Positions 35,512 to 44,655 of a stretch of DNA of 64,000 nt are shown piece by piece (position 1 is the stretch's first letter; every line of letters begins with the position of its first letter). The stretch covers positions 1,860,902-1,924,901 of the forward strand of contig NZ_CP101508.1 in NCBI RefSeq assembly GCF_024380015.1, written 5' to 3'. The stretch comes from Photobacterium atrarenae. GTDB lineage: Bacteria > Pseudomonadota > Gammaproteobacteria > Enterobacterales > Vibrionaceae. The notes below the pieces were generated by a model. That model ran no database searches, was not told the origin of the DNA, and saw only the letters and a program-made list of their open reading frames with translations. The position numbers and the translations under genes are program-made.

Positions 35512-36567
35512 ATGCCAATGAAAACAGATGAACTCCGCACGGTGAGCCTTGGTTTGATGCCAACACCGGCAGAGGTTGAAGCCGCTTCCCCGCTTACCGA
35601 TGATATCGCAGCCCATGTCGCGAACGCCCGCCGCCAGGTCGAAGCGATTCTCTCCGGGCAGGACAGCAGGCTCCTGGTGATCGTTGGTCCTTGCTCGGTA
35701 CACGACCCGGAAGCCGCGCTGGACTATGCCCGCCGGCTTCAAGCGGTTCAGGCGCAATACCAGGATCAACTGTGTATTGTCATGCGCACCTATTTTGAAA
35801 AGCCACGTACAGTGGTGGGCTGGAAAGGCCTGGTCTCCGATCCGCACCTGGACGGCAGCCTGGACCTGGTCAGCGGTTTGCACAAAGCCCGCAAGCTGCT
35901 GGTCGATATCAACCAGCTGGGTGTTCCGACTGCAACTGAGTTCCTTGATATGATCACCGGTCAGTATATTGCAGACCTGATCACCTGGGGGGCGATCGGC
36001 GCCCGAACCACGGAATCGCAAATTCACCGCGAAATGGCTTCGGCACTCTCCTGCCCGGTCGGCTTCAAAAACGGCACCGACGGCAACATCAAAATTGCCG
36101 TCGACGCAATTCGCGCCACCCGTGAATCTCATGTGTTCTGCTCACCGGCCAAAACCGGTGAGATGACCATTTACCGCACCGCCGGCAACCCGTATGGCCA
36201 TGTTATTTTACGCGGCGGTAAAATGCCGAACTACCATCAGGAAGACATTGCCTCGGCCTGTGATACCCTGGCTTCCTTTGGCCTGCCGACGCGCCTGGTC
36301 GTGGATTTCAGTCACGGCAATTGCCAAAAACAGCACAAGCGCCAGCTTGATGTCGCCGCCGACATTTGTCAGCAAATCAAAAGCGGCAGCCAATTCATTG
36401 CCGGCATCATGGCCGAGAGTTTCATTACCGAAGGGAATCAGGCCGTCGATCCGGAAAACCTGGATCAGTTAACCTATGGCCAGTCAATCACAGATCCTTG
36501 CCTCAACTGGGAGGATACGGTGACCTTGCTGGATATGCTGGCCAATGCAGTAAAATCTCAAAAATAA
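35512..36567 (+). CDS. aroH: 3-deoxy-7-phosphoheptulonate synthase, AroH-like class I DAHP synthase
   Basis: This enzyme condenses phosphoenolpyruvate and erythrose-4-phosphate to DAHP, the first step of the shikimate pathway. The 351-residue protein has the class I motifs GPCSVHDPEAALDYA, RTYFEKPRTVVGWKGL, GARTTESQIHREMAS, FKNGTDG and VDFSHGNCQKQHKRQ. From memory the N-terminus (MKTDELRTVSL) and C-terminal part resemble E. coli AroH, the Trp-sensitive isozyme, more than AroG or AroF; this subtype call is less sure than the family. I start at the ATG at 35512; a longer upstream frame is hydrophobic and not part of the family. No clear TrpR operator was found upstream. Confidence 0.9.
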   Translation: MPMKTDELRTVSLGLMPTPAEVEAASPLTDDIAAHVANARRQVEAILSGQDSRLLVIVGPCSVHDPEAALDYARRLQAVQAQYQDQLCIVMRTYFEKPRTVVGWKGLVSDPHLDGSLDLVSGLHKARKLLVDINQLGVPTATEFLDMITGQYIADLITWGAIGARTTESQIHREMASALSCPVGFKNGTDGNIKIAVDAIRATRESHVFCSPAKTGEMTIYRTAGNPYGHVILRGGKMPNYHQEDIASACDTLASFGLPTRLVVDFSHGNCQKQHKRQLDVAADICQQIKSGSQFIAGIMAESFITEGNQAVDPENLDQLTYGQSITDPCLNWEDTVTLLDMLANAVKSQK

Positions 36568-36586
36568 GCTATATATAGAATCAGTT

Positions 36587-36668
36587 GGGGAGATCGTGGA
36601 GCTTTTCGGTGGCTCCCCTCCACACCGCTGGCCCACACCTGATTGAGGTGGGGAGATGTCACCGAAAA
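36587..36668 (+). promoter_or_regulatory. Structured RNA candidate upstream of yajQ with two mutually exclusive hairpins
   Basis: CTCCCC at 36613-36618 can pair with GGGGAG either upstream (36587-36592) or downstream (36650-36655). The downstream pairing is extended outward by TTTTCGGTG (36603-36611) with CACCGAAAA (36660-36668) and contains an inner ACCT/AGGT hairpin. It starts 20 bp after the aroH stop and ends 29 bp before yajQ. No T-run follows. Confidence 0.4.
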
Positions 36669-36697
36669 CAATTTCATCTTTAGACTAGGACAGAGAC

Positions 36698-37180
36698 ATG
36701 CCCTCTTTTGATATTATTTCTGACGTCGATTTTGTAGAAGTTCGCAACGCCGTCGACAACGCTTCCCGCGAGCTGGAAACCCGCTTTGATTTTCGTGGCG
36801 TCGATGCCAGCTTCGCGCTGGAGAAGGAAATCGTCAAAGTCGTTTCAGAATCAGATTTTCAAATTAATCAGTTAATGACCATCCTGCGCAGCAACCTCGC
36901 CAAGCGCAACGTGGATGCCGACTCCATTGACCAAAAGGCAACGACCCGCTCCGGGAAAAACAGCCTGTGCGATGTCGCTTTCAAGCAAGGGATCGAAACC
37001 GCAACCGCAAAGAAACTGGTCAAAATGATCAAAGACTCCAAGATCAAGGTACAAGCCTCCATCCAGGGTGATAAAGTTCGCGTCACCGGCAAGAAACGCG
37101 ATGACCTGCAACAGGTCATGGCCCTGGTGCGCCAGGCAGAATTGGAGCAACCATTCCAGTTCGACAACTTCCGCGACTAA
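36698..37180 (+). CDS. yajQ: YajQ-family nucleotide-binding protein
   Basis: The 160-residue protein matches YajQ through its length and its opening [20 protein letters not shown] and [15 protein letters not shown] near the end. YajQ proteins have a double RRM-like fold; Xanthomonas and Pseudomonas members bind cyclic di-GMP and act with transcription factors. The E. coli protein binds nucleotides. Here it is a single cytoplasmic protein gene with AGGA upstream of the ATG, preceded by a structured segment. Confidence 0.95.
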   Translation: MPSFDIISDVDFVEVRNAVDNASRELETRFDFRGVDASFALEKEIVKVVSESDFQINQLMTILRSNLAKRNVDADSIDQKATTRSGKNSLCDVAFKQGIETATAKKLVKMIKDSKIKVQASIQGDKVRVTGKKRDDLQQVMALVRQAELEQPFQFDNFRD

Positions 37181-37402
37181 CGTCGTTACTCGCAAATTCC
37201 GCAGTCAGCTGAGTCGCCATAACAATCATCATCAGCACTCAGCTGGCTGATCAGACCAATCACGACCTTTCGCGTTACTGATACTTAAAACAATTTCGGC
37301 GTGATAAAATGCGCCCATTATTATAGATGTGTAGAAGAGGCCTGCTGTGATTCAATCAGGCACATATGACTTGTTGATTTATCATCAATTAGGGGGTCAT
37401 TC

Positions 37403-38635
37403 GTGGTAGAGACGATTTTTTCTGATAAGCGCTATACCAAAGAAGCGCAAGCTGTCGCATCAGAAATAAGTCAACAGGTACAGCAACGCCATGCCAGATG
37501 GATGGTCAGCCAAAAATATCTGGTCAACCAAGACGATGTTGATCACCTTCTAAGCCGGGAAACCGAATTCTGCGAAACCATCATTTTATATGAAGAAGAG
37601 CGGATCACGGATAATCAGCGTTTACTACTCAGCTGCGAAACTGACAAAGTTCTCGAGCGCCGGGCAGAAAATGTTGTCCGCCAGGAGCGCCATAAACGGC
37701 TGGGCGAAATGGTCCAACAGGCCGCCGGTAAAATCATGGAAACCCGATTCCAGCAAAATGATATCGCCCGGTTGCTCAATGTCCATGAAGGCTTTGGTGA
37801 CTTTGCATCTTTTGCCTATTCCCCGACACTCAACTTTCAGAAACTGGGCTCACTGGCAATTTTGTATCATTCGCTCGGGGCCAATATTCTGGATCTGGTC
37901 AATGAACCTAAGTTTTGCCAACAAATGGGCAAGGCACCGCGGAAAATCTCCGATCCCAAGACAGCAATCGGCTATCTGGGAATCGACAACTGCCGGATGC
38001 TCTATCCGGTTCTGATGGCCAAGCCGTTGCTGAAATGGGCCGACAAGAACACCAAGCTCATGGCGCCGAAAATGTGGCAACACACCATTATGCTGGCTAA
38101 TGCCACCCGCATGCGTCTGAGTGATGTGCATTATAAAGAGCCGGATGAAGGCGTCTTACTGGGCATTCTCCGGGGGATCGGTCAGTTTGCGATCTGCAAC
38201 CACTTTACCAACTGCTTTGACATTGCTCTGGAGAAGGTGATGATGGAGTTGCGCGAGCAAGAGCGTCGGGAAGATTACTTCGCCTGCGCTGAAGTGACGC
38301 ATTCGATGGATTTTTTGCCCGGGGTTCTGGCAAGCTGGGAGAAAAAGCTGACTCAAAAGATTATCAACTATATCGAGTGGAGCCCACGCAACCTGCACCT
38401 CAAAAACGCCCTCGAAGAAGACATCAACGATGTACCGATCTATGAGCGTGGCCTGCACGGTGCGGCCCTGGGCCAGGGCCGGGTCTTCACGATTTTCGAT
38501 ATGATGAGCAAAAGCAAAGCCTTCAATCAGGAACACGTCCCATACTGGCTTGCCAACATGCAGATGGACGGCAAGATCCTAAAATCGATTAGCCGCCGCA
38601 ATCCCGGCAAATTCACCTTGTCAATCTCCGGGTAA
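37403..38635 (+). CDS. HDOD-domain protein
   Basis: The 410-residue soluble protein has a helical N-terminal region (1-125) and an HDOD-type domain in the centre (about 140-330; motif KISDPKTAIGYLGIDNCRML). HDOD domains are catalytically dead relatives of HD phosphohydrolases, and the H-D pair of active HD-GYP proteins is absent. They occur in bacterial signalling proteins. The start is a GTG with AGGGGG upstream. It is a single-gene unit between yajQ and the chitinase gene. The partner or signal is unknown. Confidence 0.75.
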   Translation: MVETIFSDKRYTKEAQAVASEISQQVQQRHARWMVSQKYLVNQDDVDHLLSRETEFCETIILYEEERITDNQRLLLSCETDKVLERRAENVVRQERHKRLGEMVQQAAGKIMETRFQQNDIARLLNVHEGFGDFASFAYSPTLNFQKLGSLAILYHSLGANILDLVNEPKFCQQMGKAPRKISDPKTAIGYLGIDNCRMLYPVLMAKPLLKWADKNTKLMAPKMWQHTIMLANATRMRLSDVHYKEPDEGVLLGILRGIGQFAICNHFTNCFDIALEKVMMELREQERREDYFACAEVTHSMDFLPGVLASWEKKLTQKIINYIEWSPRNLHLKNALEEDINDVPIYERGLHGAALGQGRVFTIFDMMSKSKAFNQEHVPYWLANMQMDGKILKSISRRNPGKFTLSISG

Positions 38636-38881
38636 CAGCTCCTCTCAACAAACATTTGCCCTGTTCGCCAAGCCCAGTCCCCCTGGCTTGCTGCACAGGG
38701 CGAATTCACTTTCCCGGCCAATATCACACCCCACACAACACAATGGATTATTGCCGGATTATGATATTGAATTGACTCGCAAACTCATCTTCTCCCGCCA
38801 TCACCATCGCCAAATTCTTTCTATGGTTATTGACGATCAACACCTCTGTATTTCATCAACATCAAAGACGGTGGTAGAAGA

Positions 38882-40519
38882 ATGGAACATACCTTGCGAA
38901 AAACGACCAGCCAGCCTTTCCTGGCCGGATTACTTACCAGCACCCTGATGCTGTCGGCATCGTCAGCCCTTGCCGCTTACCCCAATTACAACCCGGAAGC
39001 TCTCTATCAAAGCGGCGATCAAGTGGTCTATCAGGGTCATGTTTATCAAGCCAGACAATCGGTGCAAAACCAGGCACCGACCCCCGACTCCCGCTACAAC
39101 AGCTGGCAGTGGCTCGGACAGCGAAGTACACTCAGCACAGAGCCAACCTTGGCGACCGTTGTTGCCAACTATCCGGCCTATCAGGATACCCAGGTATACG
39201 TGAACGGGGATCGGGTATCTTACAACGGGCAGGTTTATGAAGCCCAATGGTGGACCCAGGGCGAAGCCCCGGATGCTGCCAACAGCACCGGGGTCTGGCA
39301 GCACATTGACGCCGATCCCGGTCCAGGCCCTGATCCGGATCCCGGTACCCCAGACAACGGCATCATCGGCCAGAATCCCGATGGCAGCTATATCATGAGC
39401 AAGGCTTTTCTGGATGCACGGGAAGCTGCCCTCACCAGCTCGCCGCAATTTGACGCGGTACGGGCCTCCATCAAAACCCGGGACAACGCCATTGTTGAGG
39501 CCATCGTCCCGGGCGCAGCCAGCAACCCGGACAATGTCAAACGGGTGGAGTCTCTGGTCAGCGAGCAACAATGGGATCATCGGTTCCCGGAGCGAAACGC
39601 CGCCTATACTTATACCAACTTCCTTAAAGCCGTCGGCAAATTTGAAGGCTTCTGCGCCACCTATACCGACCACAGAGCCGCTGAGTCTGACGCGATTTGC
39701 GCCAAGTCCCTGGCGGTCATGTTTGCCCATTTCACTCAGGAAACCGGGGCCCACAACCCGCACTCGCCGAACGAGGAATGGCGTCAGGGGCTTTACTTCG
39801 TCCGCGAAGCCGGCTGCTCAGATGATGCCGGCTCCTGTGGGTACAACAGCGAATGTGCCGCCACCAACTGGCAAACCGAGCAGTGGCCCTGCGGCACTAC
39901 GCCAGATGGCCACTACGTGAAATACTTTGGTCGCGGTGCCAAGCAACTCTCCTACCACTACAACTACGGCCCCTTCTCGGATTTTATTTTCAATGACGTC
40001 CATGTCCTGCTGCAGAACCCGGATCGGGTTGCAAGTACCTGGCTGAACCTGGCCTCCGCGGTCTTCTTCTTTGTCTATCCGCAGCCGCCCAAGCCTTCGA
40101 TGCTGCATGTCATTGATGGTACCTGGCAGCCCACTGCCACGGATATTGCCGAGAAACGCACACCGGGTTTTGGCGTCACCACCATGATCATTAACGGCGG
40201 GATTGAATGTACCCAGGACACCGAAAAACCGCAGTCCGTCAACCGGATCAAATACTACCGTGGTCATGCCGCTGCACTGGGCGTGCCCATTCCGGCCGAT
40301 GAGCAACTCGGCTGTGCCGGAATGAAAGCTTTCAAGAAAACCGGCGATAACAGCTTCGGTTTGTACTGGGAGAACGACTGGGGTTACTACAAAGACAACC
40401 CGGACGGTGCCAGCTTCGCCTGCCGCATTGAATCGGGCTATCAGACCGCTCACACCACCCTGAAAAAAGGCGATTACACCAAGTGCGTACAAAAGTATTA
40501 CGGGGTAACGATTGAGTAA
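38882..40519 (+). CDS. Secreted GH19 chitinase with two N-terminal chitin-binding modules
   Basis: The 545-residue protein has a signal peptide (cleavage near SALA-AYP, residue 32) and two CBM5/12-type carbohydrate modules (about 33-78 and 92-142, each with a GDxVxYxGxVYxA core). A Pro/Asp/Gly linker (DPGPGPDPDPGTPD) leads to a GH19 catalytic domain from about residue 165. The catalytic glutamate is probably in AHFTQETGAH, followed by the EEWRQGLYFVRE segment. It would cut chitin outside the cell, typical of marine vibrios. Many cysteines in the catalytic domain indicate disulfides. Confidence 0.92.
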   Translation: MEHTLRKTTSQPFLAGLLTSTLMLSASSALAAYPNYNPEALYQSGDQVVYQGHVYQARQSVQNQAPTPDSRYNSWQWLGQRSTLSTEPTLATVVANYPAYQDTQVYVNGDRVSYNGQVYEAQWWTQGEAPDAANSTGVWQHIDADPGPGPDPDPGTPDNGIIGQNPDGSYIMSKAFLDAREAALTSSPQFDAVRASIKTRDNAIVEAIVPGAASNPDNVKRVESLVSEQQWDHRFPERNAAYTYTNFLKAVGKFEGFCATYTDHRAAESDAICAKSLAVMFAHFTQETGAHNPHSPNEEWRQGLYFVREAGCSDDAGSCGYNSECAATNWQTEQWPCGTTPDGHYVKYFGRGAKQLSYHYNYGPFSDFIFNDVHVLLQNPDRVASTWLNLASAVFFFVYPQPPKPSMLHVIDGTWQPTATDIAEKRTPGFGVTTMIINGGIECTQDTEKPQSVNRIKYYRGHAAALGVPIPADEQLGCAGMKAFKKTGDNSFGLYWENDWGYYKDNPDGASFACRIESGYQTAHTTLKKGDYTKCVQKYYGVTIE

Positions 40520-40541
40520 ACCTGCCGGTTAACCGGACCGT

Positions 40542-40576
40542 ATCATGGCCTGCCGAGCGGCTGGGCTGGCCATGAT
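40542..40576 (+). terminator. Hairpin after the chitinase gene
   Basis: ATCATGGCC (40542-40550) pairs perfectly with GGCCATGAT (40568-40576), starting 23 bp after the stop codon. No T-run follows, so it may stabilise the mRNA end or terminate weakly. Confidence 0.45.
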
Positions 40577-40683
40577 GCTTACCGTACTTCCAGTACCTTA
40601 CTGCGCCAATCCATAGGCGGACAGTTGACACTGACCCACCTTCTTCTGTTAGGCTCTGTTCAGCCCATCATCCAGGAACCCTT

Positions 40684-41280
40684 ATGGATCTCAACGCTGA
40701 ACCGGAATACGACAACCCGCTGATCTGGCCCATCCTTTCCTTGCTTAATCGCGAACCATCCGGATGGAAAGTCCACACCCTATTCGATGCCCTCAAACAG
40801 CAGGACCTGTTGGAGCAGCTCGATGACAACCCGGAACAGGATCTATTCAAGCGCAATTTCCTGCTGATGAATGCCTTATATCAGTTGCAAGCACTGCTGC
40901 TGCCGTCGCAGTGGCTACAGGTTCAGGCGATGGATATTCAGTTGCTGGAAAATACTGGCCAGCATCACCAGATTGATCAACATGATCCCTTGCGACGCTA
41001 TTACCTCGACTGGCACAACTACCACACCGACGCCGCAGCGGTGAAGCGCCTGCTGTCCTCCTTCTGGAGCCGTTATCAGCGTTATATCGGCCACGACGTA
41101 CCTGTTTCAGACTCAAGCCGCGCCGAGGATCTGGCCCGGCTCGCATTACCAGATGATGCCACTCCCGCTCAGATCCGCCGTCAATGGCGTAAACTGGCGC
41201 TGCGCTGGCATCCCGACCGCCCCAACGGCGACGCCGACACCTTCCGTCAGATCTGCGAAGCCTGGCAGCGCCTGCAATAG
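40684..41280 (+). CDS. J-domain protein with N-terminal DnaJ-related domain
   Basis: The 198-residue protein has an N-terminal DnaJ-related domain (about 1-135, starting NPLIWPILSLLNREPSGWKVHTL) and a C-terminal J domain (about 150-198) with the essential HPD in LALRWHPDRPNGD. Such proteins stimulate the ATPase of an Hsp70. Both ordinary DnaK and the two unusual Hsp70 proteins at 48.8-53.5 kb are possible partners; nothing in the sequence decides. The reverse domain order (J domain at the C-terminus) is a known subfamily in Vibrio and Pseudomonas. Confidence 0.9.
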   Translation: MDLNAEPEYDNPLIWPILSLLNREPSGWKVHTLFDALKQQDLLEQLDDNPEQDLFKRNFLLMNALYQLQALLLPSQWLQVQAMDIQLLENTGQHHQIDQHDPLRRYYLDWHNYHTDAAAVKRLLSSFWSRYQRYIGHDVPVSDSSRAEDLARLALPDDATPAQIRRQWRKLALRWHPDRPNGDADTFRQICEAWQRLQ

Positions 41281-41381
41281 GCGCTTGTTCAGTTTTTTCA
41301 AACAACCTGTTCATTTCAGCCCGCTGTTACCCCTGCATCTGCCCGCCTACACTATCAACAATCAAGAAAATCGGAGGGCTT

Positions 41382-42236
41382 ATGGCTATCAGACGTATCA
41401 AACAGATCATTGCTTCCCATCCATCAGCAGATGGCGACGGCGTTAAAATTCAGCGGGTCCATGGCTTTAACGACGCCCAGTTTTCTCCCTTCCTGATGAT
41501 TGATGAACTCAAGTCCGAAAGCCCGGATGATTACATCGGCGGTTTCCCGCCGCATCCGCACCGGGGGATAGAGACCCTGACCTATATGCTCAGCGGTCAT
41601 TTTCAACACCAAGATCATATGGGCAACACCGGGGAATTGCGGGACGGCGGCGCCCAGTGGATGTCGGCCGGGCGTGGGGTCATTCACAGTGAAATGCCAG
41701 TCATGACCGAAGGGAACCTGCATGGCTTCCAGATCTGGATCAACCTGCCGGCAGCGAAGAAAATGCAACCGGCGCAGTATCACGACTTCCAGTCAGACGT
41801 GATCACGGAAAAAGCCTTGGCTGACAACAGTCTGATCCGAGTGATCGCCGGGGATCTGACGATTAAGGGAGAAACGTTAATCGGCCCGCTGCAACAGACC
41901 GGTGTCCCGACCACCATTGCCAATTGGCAGGCCGGAAAAGGCGCACACTTCAGCAGTTGCCTCAACCCGGATTTCCAGGCGATCATCTATGTCTACCAGG
42001 GTGCAATTGAGATTGAAGGCACCACGGCCAAGGCCGGTGAGCTGGCCATTTTAGATCATGGAGAAGGACTGGCGATTGATGCAGTCAGTGAGCAGACCGG
42101 GATCCTGCTCCTTTCCGGGATACCTATCCACGAGCCGGTGGTACACTATGGCCCGTTTGTGATGAACAGCATGGACGAAATTGAGCAGGCTATTTCGGAT
42201 TATCAGCAAGGTAAACTGGTGACGCCAGAGTCGTAA
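41382..42236 (+). CDS. Pirin-family cupin protein
   Basis: The 284-residue protein is a bicupin of the pirin/YhhW type with the metal-binding histidines in FPPHPHRGIETLTYM and MSAGRGVIHSEMP. Bacterial pirins have been described as quercetin dioxygenases or redox-related regulators; the substrate here is unknown. GGAGGG lies just before the ATG. It converges on lpxL, with a shared terminator between them. Confidence 0.93.
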   Translation: MAIRRIKQIIASHPSADGDGVKIQRVHGFNDAQFSPFLMIDELKSESPDDYIGGFPPHPHRGIETLTYMLSGHFQHQDHMGNTGELRDGGAQWMSAGRGVIHSEMPVMTEGNLHGFQIWINLPAAKKMQPAQYHDFQSDVITEKALADNSLIRVIAGDLTIKGETLIGPLQQTGVPTTIANWQAGKGAHFSSCLNPDFQAIIYVYQGAIEIEGTTAKAGELAILDHGEGLAIDAVSEQTGILLLSGIPIHEPVVHYGPFVMNSMDEIEQAISDYQQGKLVTPES

Positions 42237-42326
42237 CCCCTGCCCACGCGCCAAACCAAACTGGAGCGAGGCCACAGCAACCTCCCGGGGGGATAAACAT
42301 CCGAACGTACCCGAACGTCCCTCAAC

Positions 42327-42358
42327 GAAAAAGGGCAGAGAAACCTCTGCCCTTTTCT
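42327..42358. terminator. Bidirectional terminator between the pirin gene and lpxL
   Basis: AAAAGGGCAGAG (42329-42340) pairs perfectly with CTCTGCCCTTTT (42345-42356), with A and T runs on the outer sides. It serves two convergent genes. Confidence 0.9.
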
Positions 42359-42397
42359 GTATCACGATCACGGCTGAAGCCTCAGCGGGGACATGAG

Positions 42398-43324
42398 CTA
42401 ATACAGCGATGGTTCGCCTTCCGGCCGGGTCTTAAACCGGCGGTGCAGCCACATGTATTGCTCCGGCGCTTCCATAATTGAGCGCTCAATCGCCTTATTC
42501 ACATACGCAGCGGCGGCATCCGGCTCATTGTGCGGGAATGCATCCAACGGCGGAAAGACTTTGAGGGTGTACTGACCGGAGTCGGTGTTTCTCACCATCG
42601 CAAACGGCACCAGGGCGCAATCAGAGGCATCCGCCAGCAAACTGGTTCCCGTGGTGGTGCAGGCTTTCTCGACTGCAAATAGCGGCGCGAACGTTGAGCG
42701 GCGGCGGCCGTAGTCATGATCCGGTGCATACCAGACCCGCTCGCCGCTTCGCAACGCGCGCAGCATGCCTTTCACATCTTTGCGATCGACCATATATTTA
42801 TTCGAACGCACCCGGCCTTTGAACTGGAAATAATCAAAGCACGGATTATTATTCGGACGATAAACGCCAACACCCGGCGCGACAAGACCAAATGCCCGGG
42901 CCCCCAACTCCAGGTTCAGCGAATGAACCGCAATCATCAGTGCGCCCTTGCCCTGTTTCTCCAGTGCTTCCAGGTGCTCAAAACCTTCGTAGCTGACATG
43001 GCGCTTGACCCGAAAATCGGGCCAGAACCAGGCCATGCCGGTCTCAAACATCGCCAGGCCGGTATTGTCGATATTCTTGCGCGCAATAGCGTCCCGCTCT
43101 GCCTGCGGCATCTCCGGGAAACACAGCTCCAGGTTTCGTGCGATGGTTTTGCCGCGCTTTTTCATCACCTTCATCGCCAGACGGCCTAACCCCTGTCCGA
43201 GACGGAACTGGATGAAATATGGCAGCCAGCTGATCAGGTACATCACACCAATCAGGATCAGCGTCAACCAATAACGCGGATGGAGAAACGCTTTTTGAAA
43301 CGTTGGTGCTGAAAATTTACTCAT
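42398..43324 (-). CDS. lpxL: Lipid A biosynthesis lauroyl acyltransferase LpxL
   Basis: LpxL adds a secondary acyl chain to Kdo2-lipid IVA at the inner face of the cytoplasmic membrane. The 308-residue protein has one N-terminal membrane segment (about 18-38) and matches E. coli LpxL closely in MFETGMAWFWPD, GVYRPNNNP, WYAPDHDYG and QYMWLHRRFKTRPEG. The catalytic HX4E motif is present as H134-SLNL-E139. LpxP or LpxM activity is less likely by these motifs but cannot be fully excluded. Confidence 0.92.
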   Translation of the reverse strand: MSKFSAPTFQKAFLHPRYWLTLILIGVMYLISWLPYFIQFRLGQGLGRLAMKVMKKRGKTIARNLELCFPEMPQAERDAIARKNIDNTGLAMFETGMAWFWPDFRVKRHVSYEGFEHLEALEKQGKGALMIAVHSLNLELGARAFGLVAPGVGVYRPNNNPCFDYFQFKGRVRSNKYMVDRKDVKGMLRALRSGERVWYAPDHDYGRRRSTFAPLFAVEKACTTTGTSLLADASDCALVPFAMVRNTDSGQYTLKVFPPLDAFPHNEPDAAAAYVNKAIERSIMEAPEQYMWLHRRFKTRPEGEPSLY

Positions 43325-43524
43325 ATCAGTAATCTAAATCCCATGGTTATTGTGATGGTCAGGATAAAGCAAGGAAGGCGATGTCTGTATCGAACATCGT
43401 ATTCTATTAACAGGGAAGGATTTCTGCAAGAAAGTGATGACGGGAATGCCCGGCTGTTCAGGCGAATATCAGTGGCTGGGTAAAAAGCAGGCGATGAACG
43501 GCCTGCCATCGCGCCAATTGGCAA

Positions 43525-43556
43525 AGAAACAAGCAAAACCCTGTCATGAACAGGGC
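43525..43556 (-). terminator. Terminator of the nap operon
   Basis: On the minus strand CCCTGT (43556-43551) pairs with ACAGGG (43545-43540) and is followed by a T-rich run. It begins a few bases after the napC stop. Confidence 0.7.
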
Positions 43557-43562
43557 TGGTGA

Positions 43563-44144
43563 CTAAAAACCTTCCACGCCATGCATGTCCGGTAACCGGT
43601 GGGCAATTCCCTTGTGGCAATCAATACAGGTTTTGCTGCCATCCGCCAGCGCCGTAGAATGCTGGTTCGAAGCCCGCAGGGACTGACGGGTAAAATCCAT
43701 ATAGACAAACTCATGGCAGTTGCGGCACTCCAGCGAGTCATTCTTTTTCATCCGGGTCCATTCTCGCTCAGCCATCTCCCGCCGCCGGGCATTGAACTTA
43801 TCCAGGGTCGAAATCGCGCCCGTCACCCAGGCGTACACTTCTTTGGAAGCCTGCATCTTGCGCGCCATTTTATCCGTCCAGTCATGGGGAACGTGACAGT
43901 CGGAGCAGATCGCCCGCACCCCGGTCCGGTTGGTAAAGTGGATAGTGCCCTGAATTTCCTGATAGACGTTATCGCGGTGGCAGCTGATACAGAACGGCTC
44001 CGTATTGGTCAGCTCCATCCCGGTATTGAACGCCCCCCAGAAAATAATCCCGGCAATAAATCCCCCCAGGGTCAGAAAGCCGAGACTAAAATGCTTCGAC
44101 GGCGAGGTGACCAGCGCCCACCATTTTTTGATCCAATTCCACAT
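43563..44144 (-). CDS. napC: Tetraheme cytochrome c NapC
   Basis: NapC is a membrane-anchored quinol dehydrogenase that passes electrons to NapB/NapA. The 193-residue protein has one N-terminal membrane segment (about residues 18-40) and four heme-binding CxxCH motifs: CISCH, CSDCH, CRNCH and CIDCH. Length and motif spacing fit the NapC/NirT family. It is the last gene of the nap operon, 12 bp after napB. Confidence 0.96.
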   Translation of the reverse strand: MWNWIKKWWALVTSPSKHFSLGFLTLGGFIAGIIFWGAFNTGMELTNTEPFCISCHRDNVYQEIQGTIHFTNRTGVRAICSDCHVPHDWTDKMARKMQASKEVYAWVTGAISTLDKFNARRREMAEREWTRMKKNDSLECRNCHEFVYMDFTRQSLRASNQHSTALADGSKTCIDCHKGIAHRLPDMHGVEGF

Positions 44145-44156
44145 CGCGACGCCTCC

Positions 44157-44648
44157 TCACTCTTCCTGATCAATCAAGGTATCAAGATCGGTGAATTGAG
44201 AGTCCACCAGTGGCTTGGCATTGGTTTGCACCACATGGCACTGCTGACAGAAATAGCGACGGGGAGATAACTCTGCAAGGAAATTACCGTCACGATCCAT
44301 ATAATGCGTCACGCTGATCATCCGAGCCTGGGTTTCTTCCACCCGGCTGCGGGCATGGCAGGCCATACACTTGTTAACTTTTAAATCGACCTGGTAATTG
44401 TCAATCTTGTGCGGGATCAGCGGCGGCTGCATCGGATAGCTTCTGCCCGGGATCACATCAGTATTTAAGGTCTTACTCATCCGCGGTGGTTCCGGCTCAG
44501 CATTCAAATCAAACTGACGCAGGGAAGCCAGGTCCCGATCAGTCACGGCTGTAGCCGTCGCCGGATAGCAAAGCACCCAGGCCAGCGCAACAACAACCCC
44601 GCCGGCCCGACCGACTTCATTCAGCATTGAGAACAATCGCTTCATCAC
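44157..44648 (-). CDS. napB: Diheme cytochrome c NapB, electron-transfer subunit of periplasmic nitrate reductase
   Basis: The 163-residue protein has a signal sequence and two CxxCH heme sites (CMACH and CQQCH) in the NapB arrangement, with the PPLIPHKIDNY segment typical of the family. It accepts electrons from NapC and reduces NapA in the periplasm. It lies 7 bp after napA. Confidence 0.95.
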   Translation of the reverse strand: MMKRLFSMLNEVGRAGGVVVALAWVLCYPATATAVTDRDLASLRQFDLNAEPEPPRMSKTLNTDVIPGRSYPMQPPLIPHKIDNYQVDLKVNKCMACHARSRVEETQARMISVTHYMDRDGNFLAELSPRRYFCQQCHVVQTNAKPLVDSQFTDLDTLIDQEE

Positions 44649-44655
44649 GCAACTC

